Assembly: GCA_014607495.2 (NCBI GenBank)
Contig: CP053155.1
Location: 6,448,001-6,512,000, forward strand
Direction: 5' to 3'
DNA length: 64,000 nucleotides
Source of the DNA: Carposina sasakii
Lineage: Eukaryota > Arthropoda > Insecta > Lepidoptera > Carposinidae
The notes below the pieces were generated by a model. The model did no database searches. It was not told where the DNA came from and saw nothing but the letters and a program-made list of their open reading frames with translations. Below, one piece after another: positions 54,601 through 64,000 of this stretch. Made by a program: the position numbers and the translations under genes. How positions within the stretch are numbered: position 1 is the first letter of the stretch; each line of letters starts with the position of its first letter.

Positions 54601-55584
54601 GAGTATTGAACTAAAGCTTTTCGGGTGCCTGAAACGTAAAACGACCTTTTTTGAGCATTTTAGTTAGCTAAATCGCCAAGGATTTTTTTTGTTGCATAAA
54701 TGTACATTAACCCTGTTTCTCTCTTCATGTCTCATAGTGAAATATAATAAAGGTTTGATCGTCAACTTATTCATAAAGTGAATTAACCATCATCATTCCA
54801 ACATCATCCACTCATTACCAAATCCCTGCCTATGATAATCCTGAAGCAAATAAACAACTTTCATGATAGAGTCGAGCACCTTGCTCCTGGGCCGCAAACC
54901 CTTAAATAACCTCACCTGTCAAAAAAGTACTCGTTGTCCTGCAGCGAATAGTCATCACAGAGCTCGGTGATGGCCTCGTGGGTGTTGCAGTCGCGCAGCC
55001 GGCCCAGGCGCGTATGGGGAAGCCGCTCTAGCGTGCGCCAGAGCACCTCATGTCGGACTCCACCCACGTTGATGATGACCCGTTTGGACAGGGCCTTCGC
55101 TCGGAGCATCATAAAGGGCTCCGGCGGGAGCGACGACATCGACCTGGAATTAGCCAACGCTGCTTTTAAAAAGGGTTTTATAATAAGTAGATGATGTACC
55201 TGCCTACTCTTAAAAGAGACACCCAGCTAGTGAGAATATAATTTGTTATAATATGTATGTATGCAGGATCGTCGAATTTCTCATCTCCTGTATATACGTA
55301 GTACCTACGAGTATACATAATTTCAGATGTTCTTGTGACTTGGATCTTGTGGGGTAGATCACGAAGGATATCAGTCATGTTTTGAGATGTAGAAGATCAG
55401 TGGCAAGGGTGAAATTGTTAACTACTTGCCTCGAGTGCGCATTGTGCGCCAGTTGCGGCGCGGGCGCAGGCGCGTAGCCGCGGTCCAGCGCATCTTGCGC
55501 GGGCGCCGCGAAGCCCATGGGCGCGCTCGGGGGCGAGTCGCCCTCGTGACACCGCCCCCCGCGGCCCGCCCCCTCGCCCCCCAT
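45620..55584 (-). CDS. Shab: Shab (Kv2) voltage-gated potassium channel
   Basis: Shab carries delayed-rectifier K+ current in neurons and muscle as a plasma-membrane tetramer. Exons in transcript order are 55430-55584, 54916-55143, 54322-54628, 49149-49995, 48293-48408, 47677-47763, 47344-47421, 46875-47025, 46125-46474, 45866-45938 and 45620-45765. They total 2538 bases, giving 845 residues. Residues 73-180 are the T1 tetramerisation domain with the zinc motif H146-x5-C152-x20-CC173-174. Exon 4 holds S1-S6: S4 [20 protein letters not shown] (from 335), selectivity filter TVGYGD (419-424) and the S6 hinge LPIPIIV (449-455). The tail carries the conserved FECCFC segment (exon 7) and a Gly/Ser-rich low-complexity stretch. 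All introns are GT-AG except the first, which needs GC-AG. The last codons (AAT GTA AGA TAA) overlap a possible donor, so a longer tail is not excluded. Confidence 0.96.
47968..48209 (-). repeat. Interspersed repeat, family B, copy 2, in a Shab intron
   Basis: Inverted copy of 19612-19882: CCTTTATCCCTTACGGGGTA, CAGTGGTCAGCCCATCGCC-like and CTGACTTGTACAGTATGCCC. Antisense to the other copy. Confidence 0.75.
48825..48868 (-). CDS. Shab: Alternative Shab terminal exon (short tail)
   Basis: A pyrimidine-rich acceptor (TTATTCCTTGTCTTCAG) opens 44 bases in the right phase after the pore exon. It gives the ending [17 protein letters not shown] and then TGA. Using it would produce a channel of about 526 residues lacking the long cytoplasmic tail. 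Supported by phase and splice site only. Confidence 0.45.
49149..49995 (-). CDS. Shab: Shab pore exon (S1-S6)
   Basis: A single 847-base exon carries all six membrane segments, the voltage sensor and the pore, from VIAVISILF to DLIDVIVDT. Its end (donor GTCAGT, phase 1) fits two alternative downstream exons, at 48868 and 48408. Confidence 0.98.
50310..50620. promoter_or_regulatory. CpG-rich island in the large Shab intron
   Basis: About 300 bp of GC-rich sequence, including a GGAAGGAGGGAGGGAGG purine run, lies upstream (in Shab's direction) of the pore exon. Long open frames exist on both strands here because stops are rare in GC-rich DNA, and none resembles a protein family. An internal promoter or enhancer is possible. 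Confidence 0.3.
50780..52127. other. Shab intron 3, AT-rich part
   Basis: No exon or element recognised. Runs of TA-rich sequence and no open frame of interest. Confidence 0.45.
52128..52277. mobile_element. Foldback MITE, 150 bp
   Basis: GGTCGATTCCGTCAGTCACA, CTTAAACCTAAACCTAATTT at the left is inverted at the right (CGTTTAGGTTTAAGTG, TGCCGGAATCGACC). It ends 28 bp before the mariner. Confidence 0.8.
52306..53513 (-). mobile_element. mariner element, 1208 bp
   Basis: The left end CGAGGGCTGTTTGATAAGTC matches the right end GACTTATCAAACAGCCCTCG perfectly. The inverted repeat extends to about 30 bp with one mismatch. TA flanks both sides (52304-52305 and 53514-53515). The element lies in Shab intron 3, in the same orientation as Shab. 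Both ends are intact, so it could be mobilised by a related transposase. Confidence 0.93.
52360..53332 (-). pseudogene. Broken mariner transposase
   Basis: The frame starts [16 protein letters not shown] with the helix-turn-helix region ([22 protein letters not shown]) and is open until a frameshift near 53039. Later parts in other frames carry the catalytic blocks: [10 protein letters not shown] (first Asp), [12 protein letters not shown] (second Asp) and [13 protein letters not shown] (third Asp). These are the D,D34D signature. At least three frame changes and several stops show it is inactive. Confidence 0.92.
53536..53680 (+). mobile_element. Helitron 5'-end remnant
   Basis: CGAATATTATAAATGCGAAAGTAAG is the sort of 5' start seen at 60628 and 11497; here the 3' CTAG terminus is not found. 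Confidence 0.45.
55430..55584 (-). CDS. Shab: Shab first coding exon
   Basis: It encodes a Gly-, Ala- and Pro-rich leader beginning [10 protein letters not shown], with an in-frame TGA 12 bases upstream. It must be joined by a GC donor (AG then GCAAGT) to reach the T1 exon in frame. The next GT (GTAGTT, four bases later) gives the wrong frame. If this exon is not used, translation could begin at the Met just inside the T1 exon (MSSLPPEPF). Its high GC content is unlike the surrounding introns. Confidence 0.75.
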
Positions 55585-55704
55585 GCCGCTAGCTCATCGC
55601 GGCAGCCCGTGCCGCGTCATCGGGCCACGCTGCCTGCCTCGTCGCCGATGCTGCTTCTGTAACAACCAGAGAGTATGTGTAAATAAAAATCATCGTCATC
55701 ATCA

Positions 55705-55830
55705 TTACCAGCCATGATAACTTCACTGTTGAGCATAGACCTCCCCCAAGAACCTCCACTCCGACCGGTCAAAATCGGCCTGCATCTAACCGAGACCCTT
55801 GGCTAGGTCGTCCGTCCATCTAGCGTGTGG
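55705..55830 (-). mobile_element. RTE 3'-end fragment
   Basis: CATAGACCTCCCCCAAGAAC and CCTCCACTCCGACCGGTC match the 3' end of the LINE at 11772-12559. It lies just upstream of the Shab first coding exon. Confidence 0.8.
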
Positions 55831-58414
55831 CCTTTTTACATAACTTTTCGCTTAACATACCCCTTTTGTTACACCCTGTATATACTGTGGTAAATAAAAA
55901 TATCACGCGAATATTTTATTAAGTGATTTGTGCATAGTCATTGAAATTAGTAAGTATACTTAAGTAGTACCTAATTTATTAGAGTAAAATCGCCGCGCGT
56001 GTCGTGCCGCATGCTATGACCGTAGAGTTCTGTAATGGCCTGTCGTAAAATATGTAGAGCTATGCGTTGTTTTTTTATACTGTGCATGACAAATACAACG
56101 AATTCACAAAATAATCGCTACAAGCGTGCGTAGAAAAGGTATATTTTATAATAATGGCTGACTACATATTTCGTTAACAGTTTAAATATTTTTGTAAGAA
56201 GCTATTAACAACTCACACTTTACTTATTTTCAGTAGGGAACCTATTCGATCATATTTACCTATTGTACATTACCCATTATTTATTTTCGGACCAACATGT
56301 GATGTGGGTACTTGGACACTGGCAGTAATTTTATTAATACTACCCATACTCTCGTGGTTCGGCTGCGACGACCGTGGCTGGCACACTCGTATTTCGACAC
56401 TGTGCCTTACCCACTGTCCGTTCACGCCAATAATCCTTATCCCATGATGTAATTACTCTAACTTTATGGCCTTACTCACGGTCTGTTCGCGCCTATACTT
56501 ACGACCGTGACATTCGCGTGTGCTGTAATGGAATCCATGCGCATAGACCAAATCAGAACTCCTATAGTGACTGCTGTGGACCGATAACGCGACGATATCC
56601 ATGTGGAAGCCAAAAAAGGACATGGACACAGATGTGCAACATAATGTGGACATGGGCACGAGTATTAGTTAAATAGTTCTTTTTAGGATAGATCATTTAT
56701 AAATGTGTGTTTACTTTAGTTCTAGGGGTGTTTACTTTAGTTTAAAATAGTAATGTCGGTCCGTAGGTAGTAAACCTTTGTATTCCTTAAATTGGTTTAT
56801 CAAATTATCATTGTTGTATTTAATTTATTAACCTACATTCTCATTGCAATATCTATTGGCAATATTACATTCTGTCCAATAATTTAATTCTTTTAAGGGT
56901 ATTTTAGTCATAATATGGTAACACCTCTGTCATCTGTTAGTGTAAATTATCTAAGTCTTGTTGTAAACACGAGTAATGGCTGCCGGTGCCGTTTTTATAA
57001 ACGTCAAAAGCAAGGAAAATGTCAGATATCAGTACTCTACTCAGGTACTCTATATATCTGTACAGAACCTAAAAAGCTTAGGTGAAACTGCTAAAAAGCA
57101 AACCTTTTCTACTATCAACAAAGTGTCTATGTAATTTATACTATATCAAACTTAGATGTTTTTTTGTGACCTTTAACGAAGGGTGCTGCCAAAAAAAAGC
57201 TGGGAAAAAAAAAATTTTTTTTGAAAAAAATTTTTAATTTCCTTTTCGTGCGAAATTTATAGTGTCTATACAGAAAATCGTGAAAAAAAAAAGTGCAGAA
57301 AAACGCAGTCTATGTAATTTTGGAAACCAGACACTTATATGCTTCCTGGAGAAAAATATCGTGATGATGAGGAAACGGGAACGTTGAGACCAAAAATCAT
57401 CCTTATACATACGAGTACATATAACCAACTTGAAGTTTCGTAGCAACTGCTACGACCTACGATTTTCGTAGCAAGTTCGTAGCTTCGTAGAGATAGTGGA
57501 TACTTTTGCTCCTAGCTCATCCAATATAATATTTCATGAAAATCTGTCTAGAAAATACTGTGATATCCGACCTCAGTGTTTATTACAGCTACAGCTGCAC
57601 CATTTTGTAAACTCGACTTTATCACAATTTATCATCTGTCAAAGTAAATCCTTTGAAATAATTCCAGGAGCGAGCGTCGCTGCTCATCTTGGAGCCATTA
57701 TTATTTGTAAAGACAGTTTTGGTACCAACGCTTGATAGATGGGCGCCATGTTTTTATTCCTTTTTGAGCGATATAGGAAAATTTAAACGGGCTAAATTGG
57801 TTTATTTTGGTTTTAAACCGTCGTGTCCATTTTAAGCTGGCATACTCGGGGTTCGATTATAAGTACATATACGTTATAGTTATGTTTTTAGTTGAGTGAG
57901 TAAGTATATGTTTTTATCTGTAATTCTGCGTTATCAATATAAAATATCGAGATAATGACAGTGAATATCTGTCTATATGTATAAACGCCAAAGTTAGCAG
58001 AGAAAAATAACTTAGATATAATATGATGAAAGTGATTCAATATAGTCAGAAATTAGCCCGCTCTTTGAGGTAAAGAAATAAGGGCAAGATATATTGTTGA
58101 TATTATTTACATGACTATCTGAAGAAAATTGTTTGCCTACTATGAAGCCTACTTATTTATATCTACTATTGAATGAATCAGCACTTGGTTGTTGTGAAGT
58201 TTCACCAAAATAGGCGCGAGCACTCCATCAACATGATTGAGTAACTCGTCTGTATACACTTTCTGATTTATTGCAATAACATTATGCCAATGATATTTAG
58301 GAAACTACTGCCTCGTGTCAGCACATGTAGGTACCTTTTTTATATAGATATATTTCTTACCTTTTTGAGAGAGATAATTAAAAATGAAATTGTATTAGGC
58401 GTTACAATTCGGAA
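55831..58414. other. Spacer upstream of Shab, no recognised gene
   Basis: This may contain noncoding 5' exons or the promoter of Shab, which I cannot place. An A/T homopolymer-rich tract lies at 57185-57300, and CGTAGCAA-type words cluster at 57435-57490. Confidence 0.4.
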
Positions 58415-58850
58415 GTTCAAACATTCACTATGGGTGCGCCCACCACCGGGCCCTACACCCTCCACTGACCCTCGGATCTGATAACTCATAATTGCGACAA
58501 CAGGCACTTGCACTAACTACAATCGCCATGAGAAACCACACACGAGCACCTAGCATGCAAGACGATACATTGCTCTATTCCGAAATCAAAAACTAGATAA
58601 ATAATCTACATATGTTTCGCCAACAACCGTGGCATCCTCAGGATTATAGAAATTAGTAAATTAGTAAACCACTAATTATTATGAACCTCTAAAACCCAAC
58701 ACATTCAATATGTATTCAGAATTGAATGTGTTGGGTTTAAGAGGTGGGTTTTAGAGAAGTGCCTGTTGTCGCAATTATGAGTTATCAGATTCGAGGGTCA
58801 GTGGAGGGTGTAGGGCCCGGTGGTGGGCGCACCAAAGTGAATGAAGAGAG
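58415..58850. repeat. Nested foldback element
   Basis: The outer arms TGGGTGCGCCCACCACCGGG...AACTCATAATTGCGACAACA and their inverted copy (TGTCGCAATTATGAGTTATC...GGTGGGCGCACC) enclose an inner hairpin, AACCCAACACATTCAAT against ATTGAATGTGTTGGGTT (58695-58735). One arm plus the spacer is found at 23470-23830. Confidence 0.8.
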
Positions 58851-60627
58851 ATAATTATTATTTGAAATATTTCTTATTTTAGTATCATATTCTATTATCC
58901 TACGTCATCCCTATCTGCTGCAAAGGCCTTCTAAATTCTCCTACCGGCTCTCTATGTTGCTTTTATTTTATGTATGATAAAAAAAGAAAATACCTGTGTA
59001 TGACTGAAAGGGGAGTTTTTACACAGATATTAACTTGTCTACAAGTTACGCTCCATCGTGGCTGTGTCCGCATTGGCCAGACTGTTGTTATTAACTCGCC
59101 AGTTCCCAATTCAACCTCGTTGAAATTATATTATTCACAAAGGAAAGACAAAGAGAACGTTGTCTAACGTCTACGTTAAAAAACACTCAGTTGACAGATT
59201 CTCGAGTGGATTATTTTCATAGCGTTTCGCTAAAGAACTTATTATGCCCCTTTTTGAAGAAACATCAAATTTTTGAAGTAGGCAACTCGGACTCGGTTCA
59301 GATATTTTGTGTCCTAATCGCCCCTAAACCTGCTGCCGGTCTACTTTGATATCCTTTATTTATCGCTTCTCCTCTATGTCTTTTTTTTATTATATTATAC
59401 CAGGCAATGCCTTAGAATGGAACCGAGGACACGAGAATTCCCAGGATGTTTACTAAGTAGGTAGATGTGTTACGATTGTATCGCTTATCTTAATGTGGTT
59501 CAATGTTATACTCATGATTCTCAGTTCATAACCTTGTTTATTTTGTTACTATTTTAGACAATTCGTACAATAAGTAAGTACATAAGAAGTTGGATAAACC
59601 TTAAAATAAGCGTGTTTATTTAATTGTGATACACAAAAGTTAAAGTTCATAAATAAGAAAACATAATGTCAGGCTGCGCGTAGAATTGAGTCCCCCATCC
59701 ACCTACATATAGATATATTCAAAAGCAGTAAAACTACCACCGAAGCTTTGAATGTGGGACATCAAAACAGAAGGGTTGGCCATCGATCCCTCGCGTGGTG
59801 CCCAAGCTTATCACCCCGATCAGACCTAATCTAATAATAGAAGACTACACACGCCACCAGACGCTTGTCACACAGTTACATTTACTATATTTGCCATTGA
59901 GTTACTTACTGTTGGTACCTACATCAAATTCTTTCATTATTAATACCTCTACCCTGCTACGCAGCGTGTAAAGTTATAACCTCATTATACTTGATTTTTG
60001 TCAGCAAAGCTTGTAACCAGTAGGTATAAAACTTTTTATTAGGAACATGATTTATTTATTATGATGTTCATTGTTTTGTACCTACTTATGTGACTGTATA
60101 GATATCTACAGATGTGAAAGTTGGAGTTTCTCAATTTCCTTGTAATGCTTACTATATATTAGATAACTAGGCAGTTTCCCAGCGACAGAATAAATCAGCA
60201 ACCTTCCTTCCTAAGTTATTATCTACAACCTTGGTATCTTTATCTCGCCGGCCGTACTGAATCATTCACGATTCGACTTCCCCGCCCCGCACGCTCCGCA
60301 TTTCCCAGTTCTGCGCTATTACTTAGGTCACGGAAAAATCTAGGTTCAGGATAAGGTAGAGCTGGCTATGCATGATATAGAGTTACACAGCTTACAACAG
60401 TGGAAATGCAATTACCTAACTATAATCGATTTAACCCAAATGGAATAATAGAACTCGATAGGTAAGTAAGTTCTTTCTTAATTTATTTTATTATTAGGTA
60501 CGAGTATAGGTACCTATTAGTCTTGCAACCAAATACCTTGCATCTGTTTCATATTTGGCTTGTTATACATAGACAAAATAAATATATTTATTTTTTTAAC
60601 CGAACCGAGAAAACCATATCATCACAA
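58851..60627. other. Spacer with no recognised gene
   Basis: Mixed AT-rich sequence. A small GC-rich patch at 60270-60330 has no evident role. Confidence 0.4.
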
Positions 60628-60859
60628 TCCTACTAATATTATAAACGCGAAAGTTTGTGAGGATGTATGTACCTACCTACTATGTAAGGATGTTTGTTGC
60701 TCTTTCACGCAAAAACTACTGAAATAGATTTGATGAAACTTCACAATAATATAGCTTATGTACATATCAGAATAATACATCGGCTACAATTTATCCCGGA
60801 TAATTTCAACATTTGTTTTTTCTGTGGTCCACGCGGTCGGAGTCGCGGGCGTCCACTAG
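60628..60859 (+). mobile_element. Non-autonomous Helitron, 232 bp
   Basis: It begins TCCTACTAATATTATAAACG after A and ends GGTCGGAGTCGCGGGCGTCC, ACTAG, before T. Same subfamily as 11497-11722. Confidence 0.85.
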
Positions 60860-63021
60860 TGAGTGTATAATACGCGCATGTGTCATTTCCACACTTCAGT
60901 GGCGTTAGGGAGGTCATTTTTTATTTACTCAGTTTCAGTTCAACGACTCGAGCGCCCCCAAGTTATTTTCACTTCCGTTATTATTGTTATTGGATTTTTG
61001 TGTACACGAATTTGTCGTACATTTACTACTGTCGTTCTTGCTTTTAGGTATCTACCTATAATATGAAGCTAGGTCTAGCAACTAGATCTCACATCGACAA
61101 ATGTAGCGTGACGTTCCTTATATCCAGATAGATATTGAAAATTACAAAATCGATGAACTTGGTCGACATACTTTTAACTCTCGGGACACGGAATGGCCCA
61201 GTGAAGCCAATATAAAAATGATAAAAATATACCAAAAGTCGCGTGACGTACAAATTGCGAGCGTGGCAGTAAATTCTCGGACAGCTTCTGAAGAAAAATT
61301 TAATACCTAATGGAAAATGTGAATTTTTCAGTAGTAAAGTTTATTCAGTTGCTTCCTTTTTTATACAGCTATAACTCTGATAACTAGCTTACACAATTGC
61401 TACACAACATTAAATTAAAGTTCCAACTAACGATATGTCCCCTATCTCCACGTAAAGTAGGAACCGAAGGGGAGAACTTTATAAATAAAAAGGTTTTGTA
61501 CACAACCATTACAGCAATAAAATACGTATCTACACCAGCACAAGGCACAGTTTACCGTGTATTGTGAGGTAGTAGAAATCATTATCGTGGTGCCACTCAG
61601 TCTACAGCCCGTGAAGCTGCGGAGGCCGGGTAGAGACTTGACATAGTTATCTAGCTTTGTACTAGGCATGGGCTAATCATATCCGGGAAAGGATTGAACA
61701 CGTAGCATATCACACTAAGGATATATATCCTTTTAACATATTACAGAACGAAGAGATTAAGTGAAGCGAATATGACGTATCTAACAGATCCAACTCCGCG
61801 TACATATCCGGGAATGAAAGATTAAGCGAACCGAGATATGAGATGATTATCCAAACAATAATTAGAATATTTGATAGGCGTATTTAAAAATCATTGTGTC
61901 CTAAAAATAATTCCAAATCCAAACAGCTTTTATTTACATTAAAAACAAAATACTTAAGATTAAATATAAAACGGAATGAATAGAAATTTTGAAAATTAAA
62001 TTACGAAAACAAATATATACTAAACGGCATGTCTGTCGCCACTCGTGTAATGTCGTTACAGCTCATGCGTCTACCGCGATAGTAGCGTTCGCATTCCGTC
62101 TCGCTCACTTATTCTTATCTTCGGCATTATTCGGTAGGTCGGAGTGGGTCGGATATTGGATATGGACTTTCTTGATTCATATCCACCTCATCGAGGATAT
62201 AGTTGTGTCTACCCATGTCTACTTTGTACTCAAACAGTCGCTTAGTCTTAATCCTGTAGCACTTTACAAGAGCTAAAGGCATGCTCGGCTGCTCTCACAA
62301 AACGGTTGGTAACGGAATAGTGCAACTACGAGTATAAAGACTAGGCTATCTATTTACTAACATAATACATAAAAAAATCCCTTAACATATAATATAGACA
62401 TAGTACAGGACAATATATTATGTATGTGTCATACATAGTATCTTATTATCACAGGCTGGCACAACTAAAACTAAATAAAATAAGGATCACAGATAAATGT
62501 AAATATTTTCGCAACAACAATAAGCTATGACACTATTAGATATTTTGTAACTTTTCCACGTTATAAAGAGCTTTATACATTGGGCATTGGCCCACTGTGG
62601 TATTTTGTACCAAAACTAAACTAAGTTAATTGAGGGTCTATGAACATGGGTTTTTAGTCATCAATCTAAATACTCCTAGAAACCTCATTATAACTTCTGT
62701 GACAACTACTCATATAGATAACAAAATTCTGCATCGTTGACATCTCTATAATTTAGTTATCTTTAGGCATGATTAATTTCAGATACATCACAAAATCATA
62801 TAATGTTATCTTAACATCGAAAATTGATTAACTTTTGTTGGATACTCAATTGCCCAAAATAACTTAAAATATTTGGCACAAAATTTTAGTGCGGAATTAT
62901 ACTCTAGTCTAGATGTATAGAGGTACATATTTTATCCTGGGTTATGCTTTTTTCAGAAAATTGTTATTCTTTGTGTCTACTTTATTAAGCATACGCAAAG
63001 AAAACATTAGGTTTTTATTCC
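60860..63021. other. Spacer with no recognised gene
   Basis: CATATCCGGGAA-type words at 61677 and 61803 and TTCATATCC/GGATATGG words around 62150-62200 suggest a decayed repeat. No gene is supported; the 95-codon frame at 61989-62276 has no recognisable domain. Confidence 0.4.
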
Positions 63022-63092
63022 TTTAGGGACGCCCGCGACTTCGTCCGCGTGGACTGCAGATAAAACAAAATGTCAAAATTAATATATATGTA
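63022..63092 (-). mobile_element. Helitron 3'-end remnant
   Basis: GACGCCCGCGACTTCGTCCG and CGTGGACTGCAGATAAAACA correspond to the family at 41801; the rest of the element was lost, and the SINE follows directly. Confidence 0.55.
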
Positions 63093-63100
63093 TATTGTAA

Positions 63101-63298
63101 TTGACCCGGTAGCTCAGTGGTTAGAGCAACCAGCACGGTATGCAGTGGTCGTGGGTTCGATTCCCACTCGGGTGAAGAATTTTTTCCATTTCTTTATTAT
63201 TATATATATAATATGTTGACATTATTAATTTATAATATATAATATCTTGACTAAGATAAATTTTTATAAAAACACTTCTCCATTCATATAATCCGTTA
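63101..63298 (+). repeat. tRNA-derived SINE, well-preserved copy
   Basis: The A box TAGCTCAGTGG is at 63110-63120 and the B box GGTTCGATTCC at 63154-63164. ACCCG and CGGGT pair as an acceptor-like stem, and the D stem GCTC/GAGC and T stem GTGGG/CCCAC are intact. The anticodon stem is poor, and the sequence continues into the SINE body and tail (ACACTTCTCCATTCATATAA) shared with 37375-37532, so this is not a tRNA gene. Confidence 0.85.
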
Positions 63299-63540
63299 GG
63301 ATATGGTTGATCGTTTCATCTTTAAACATTGTGCTGAGGGATTCAGCTTTGTTTCCCGAGATTTGGCTAGTGTATAGCTATCGGGATGAAAAATAACGTT
63401 GCCGTAAATAAGCCAAATACGTAAGATCAGTAAAGGTAGCATAATTTAATTATGCACTAAAATATACATAACTTTTCCGCCTTATTTAAAATCGTGCATT
63501 GATTCAACCCTAAAAGTCTTCGTCACGGTTACGATGTGAC

Positions 63541-63714
63541 TAAAGCGCAGGCCACACCGCAAGCAAGCGAGCTAGGCGGGCGGGCGAAACGAGAGAAGGA
63601 AACTATACAAACTGACGTTGACGTAGCTTAGCTCGGTAGCTCGCGGTGTGAACCGATTTATGTAAAGAGGTGAAACGATGCTCGCCCGCTCGCTGGCGGT
63701 GGGACCAGCGCTTA
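63541..63714. repeat. MITE-like inverted repeat
   Basis: AAGCGCAGGCCACACCGCAA and GCGAGC at the left pair with GCTCGCTGGCGGTGGGACCA, GCGCTT at the right. It encodes no protein; the overlapping 113-codon minus frame is incidental. Confidence 0.6.
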
Positions 63715-64000
63715 ACACCTATATTTGAAGGTTTCTCTTTATATTTCTGAAGGATTACGCATATAGAATGTCCCGGGTATACGAATACGATATTTCCATA
63801 ATAGGTTCCATTCATTAGACCCGCCTGCCAGCCGTCACGCTCGTTTAGTAAAGAAATATCAAGTTGACGATACATTATTGCTGTACCTACTCGTACATGC
63901 ATACTCAATAACAATAAGTAGCCAACGGACAAGTAAAGAAACAAAGTTTGCTTTTTCTATATATTTAATACTATATATTTCCGTATTTTTACCATGCTAT

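Noticed and set aside
61989..62276. 95-codon plus-strand frame
   Set aside because: No domain, no splice context; the region looks like decayed repeat.
63101..63175. A tRNA gene with A and B boxes
   Set aside because: The anticodon stem does not pair well, and the same sequence with the same tail recurs at 37375, so it is a SINE head.
63603..63944. 113-codon minus-strand frame
   Set aside because: It overlaps the inverted repeat at 63541-63714 and has no family resemblance.
1..64000. CRISPR arrays, bacterial operons or phage genes
   Set aside because: Spliced eukaryotic genes and insect transposons throughout; the tandem repeats have no CRISPR-type repeat-spacer pattern.

Overview
The window is insect nuclear DNA, most likely from a moth or butterfly (order Lepidoptera). 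The genes have introns, their conserved exons match insect orthologues, and the AT-rich spacers hold Helitrons ending in CTAG, RTE-type LINEs, mariner, hAT-like and piggyBac-like elements and a tRNA-derived SINE. I see no bacterial genes, operons, CRISPR array or virus.

Four protein genes can be supported by joining exons in phase. (1) The left edge holds the first four coding exons of DBR1, the lariat debranching enzyme, on the minus strand; it runs off the window. (2) A SoxE/Sox100B-type transcription factor lies on the plus strand at 7145-24849. It has three coding exons, a HMG box split between exons 2 and 3, and a first intron of about 14.3 kb. (3) NAA60, the Golgi N-alpha-acetyltransferase, lies on the plus strand at 36227-40195 in five coding exons. 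(4) Shab, the Kv2 voltage-gated potassium channel, lies on the minus strand at 45620-55584. I could join eleven coding exons into exactly 2538 coding bases, and there is an alternative terminal exon.

The genes are functionally unrelated neighbours: RNA turnover, development, protein N-terminal acetylation and membrane excitability. Between and inside them most recognisable sequence is transposon debris. Several insertions still show exact edges: a 5'-truncated RTE with a 14-bp target duplication, a mariner with near-perfect inverted repeats, a 426-bp hAT-type MITE and a 1.45-kb hAT-like element with 8-bp duplications, a TTAA-flanked MITE, and at least seven Helitrons sitting between A and T. 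One Helitron derivative is only 43 bp long.

I did not find a clearly new biological system. The observations most worth checking are the unusual SoxE (short, with Phe in place of the near-invariant Trp of the HMG box), a GC-AG intron and an alternative tail exon in Shab, a uORF overlapping the NAA60 start, the 43-bp Helitron, and a 100-nt imperfect hairpin resembling a microRNA precursor.
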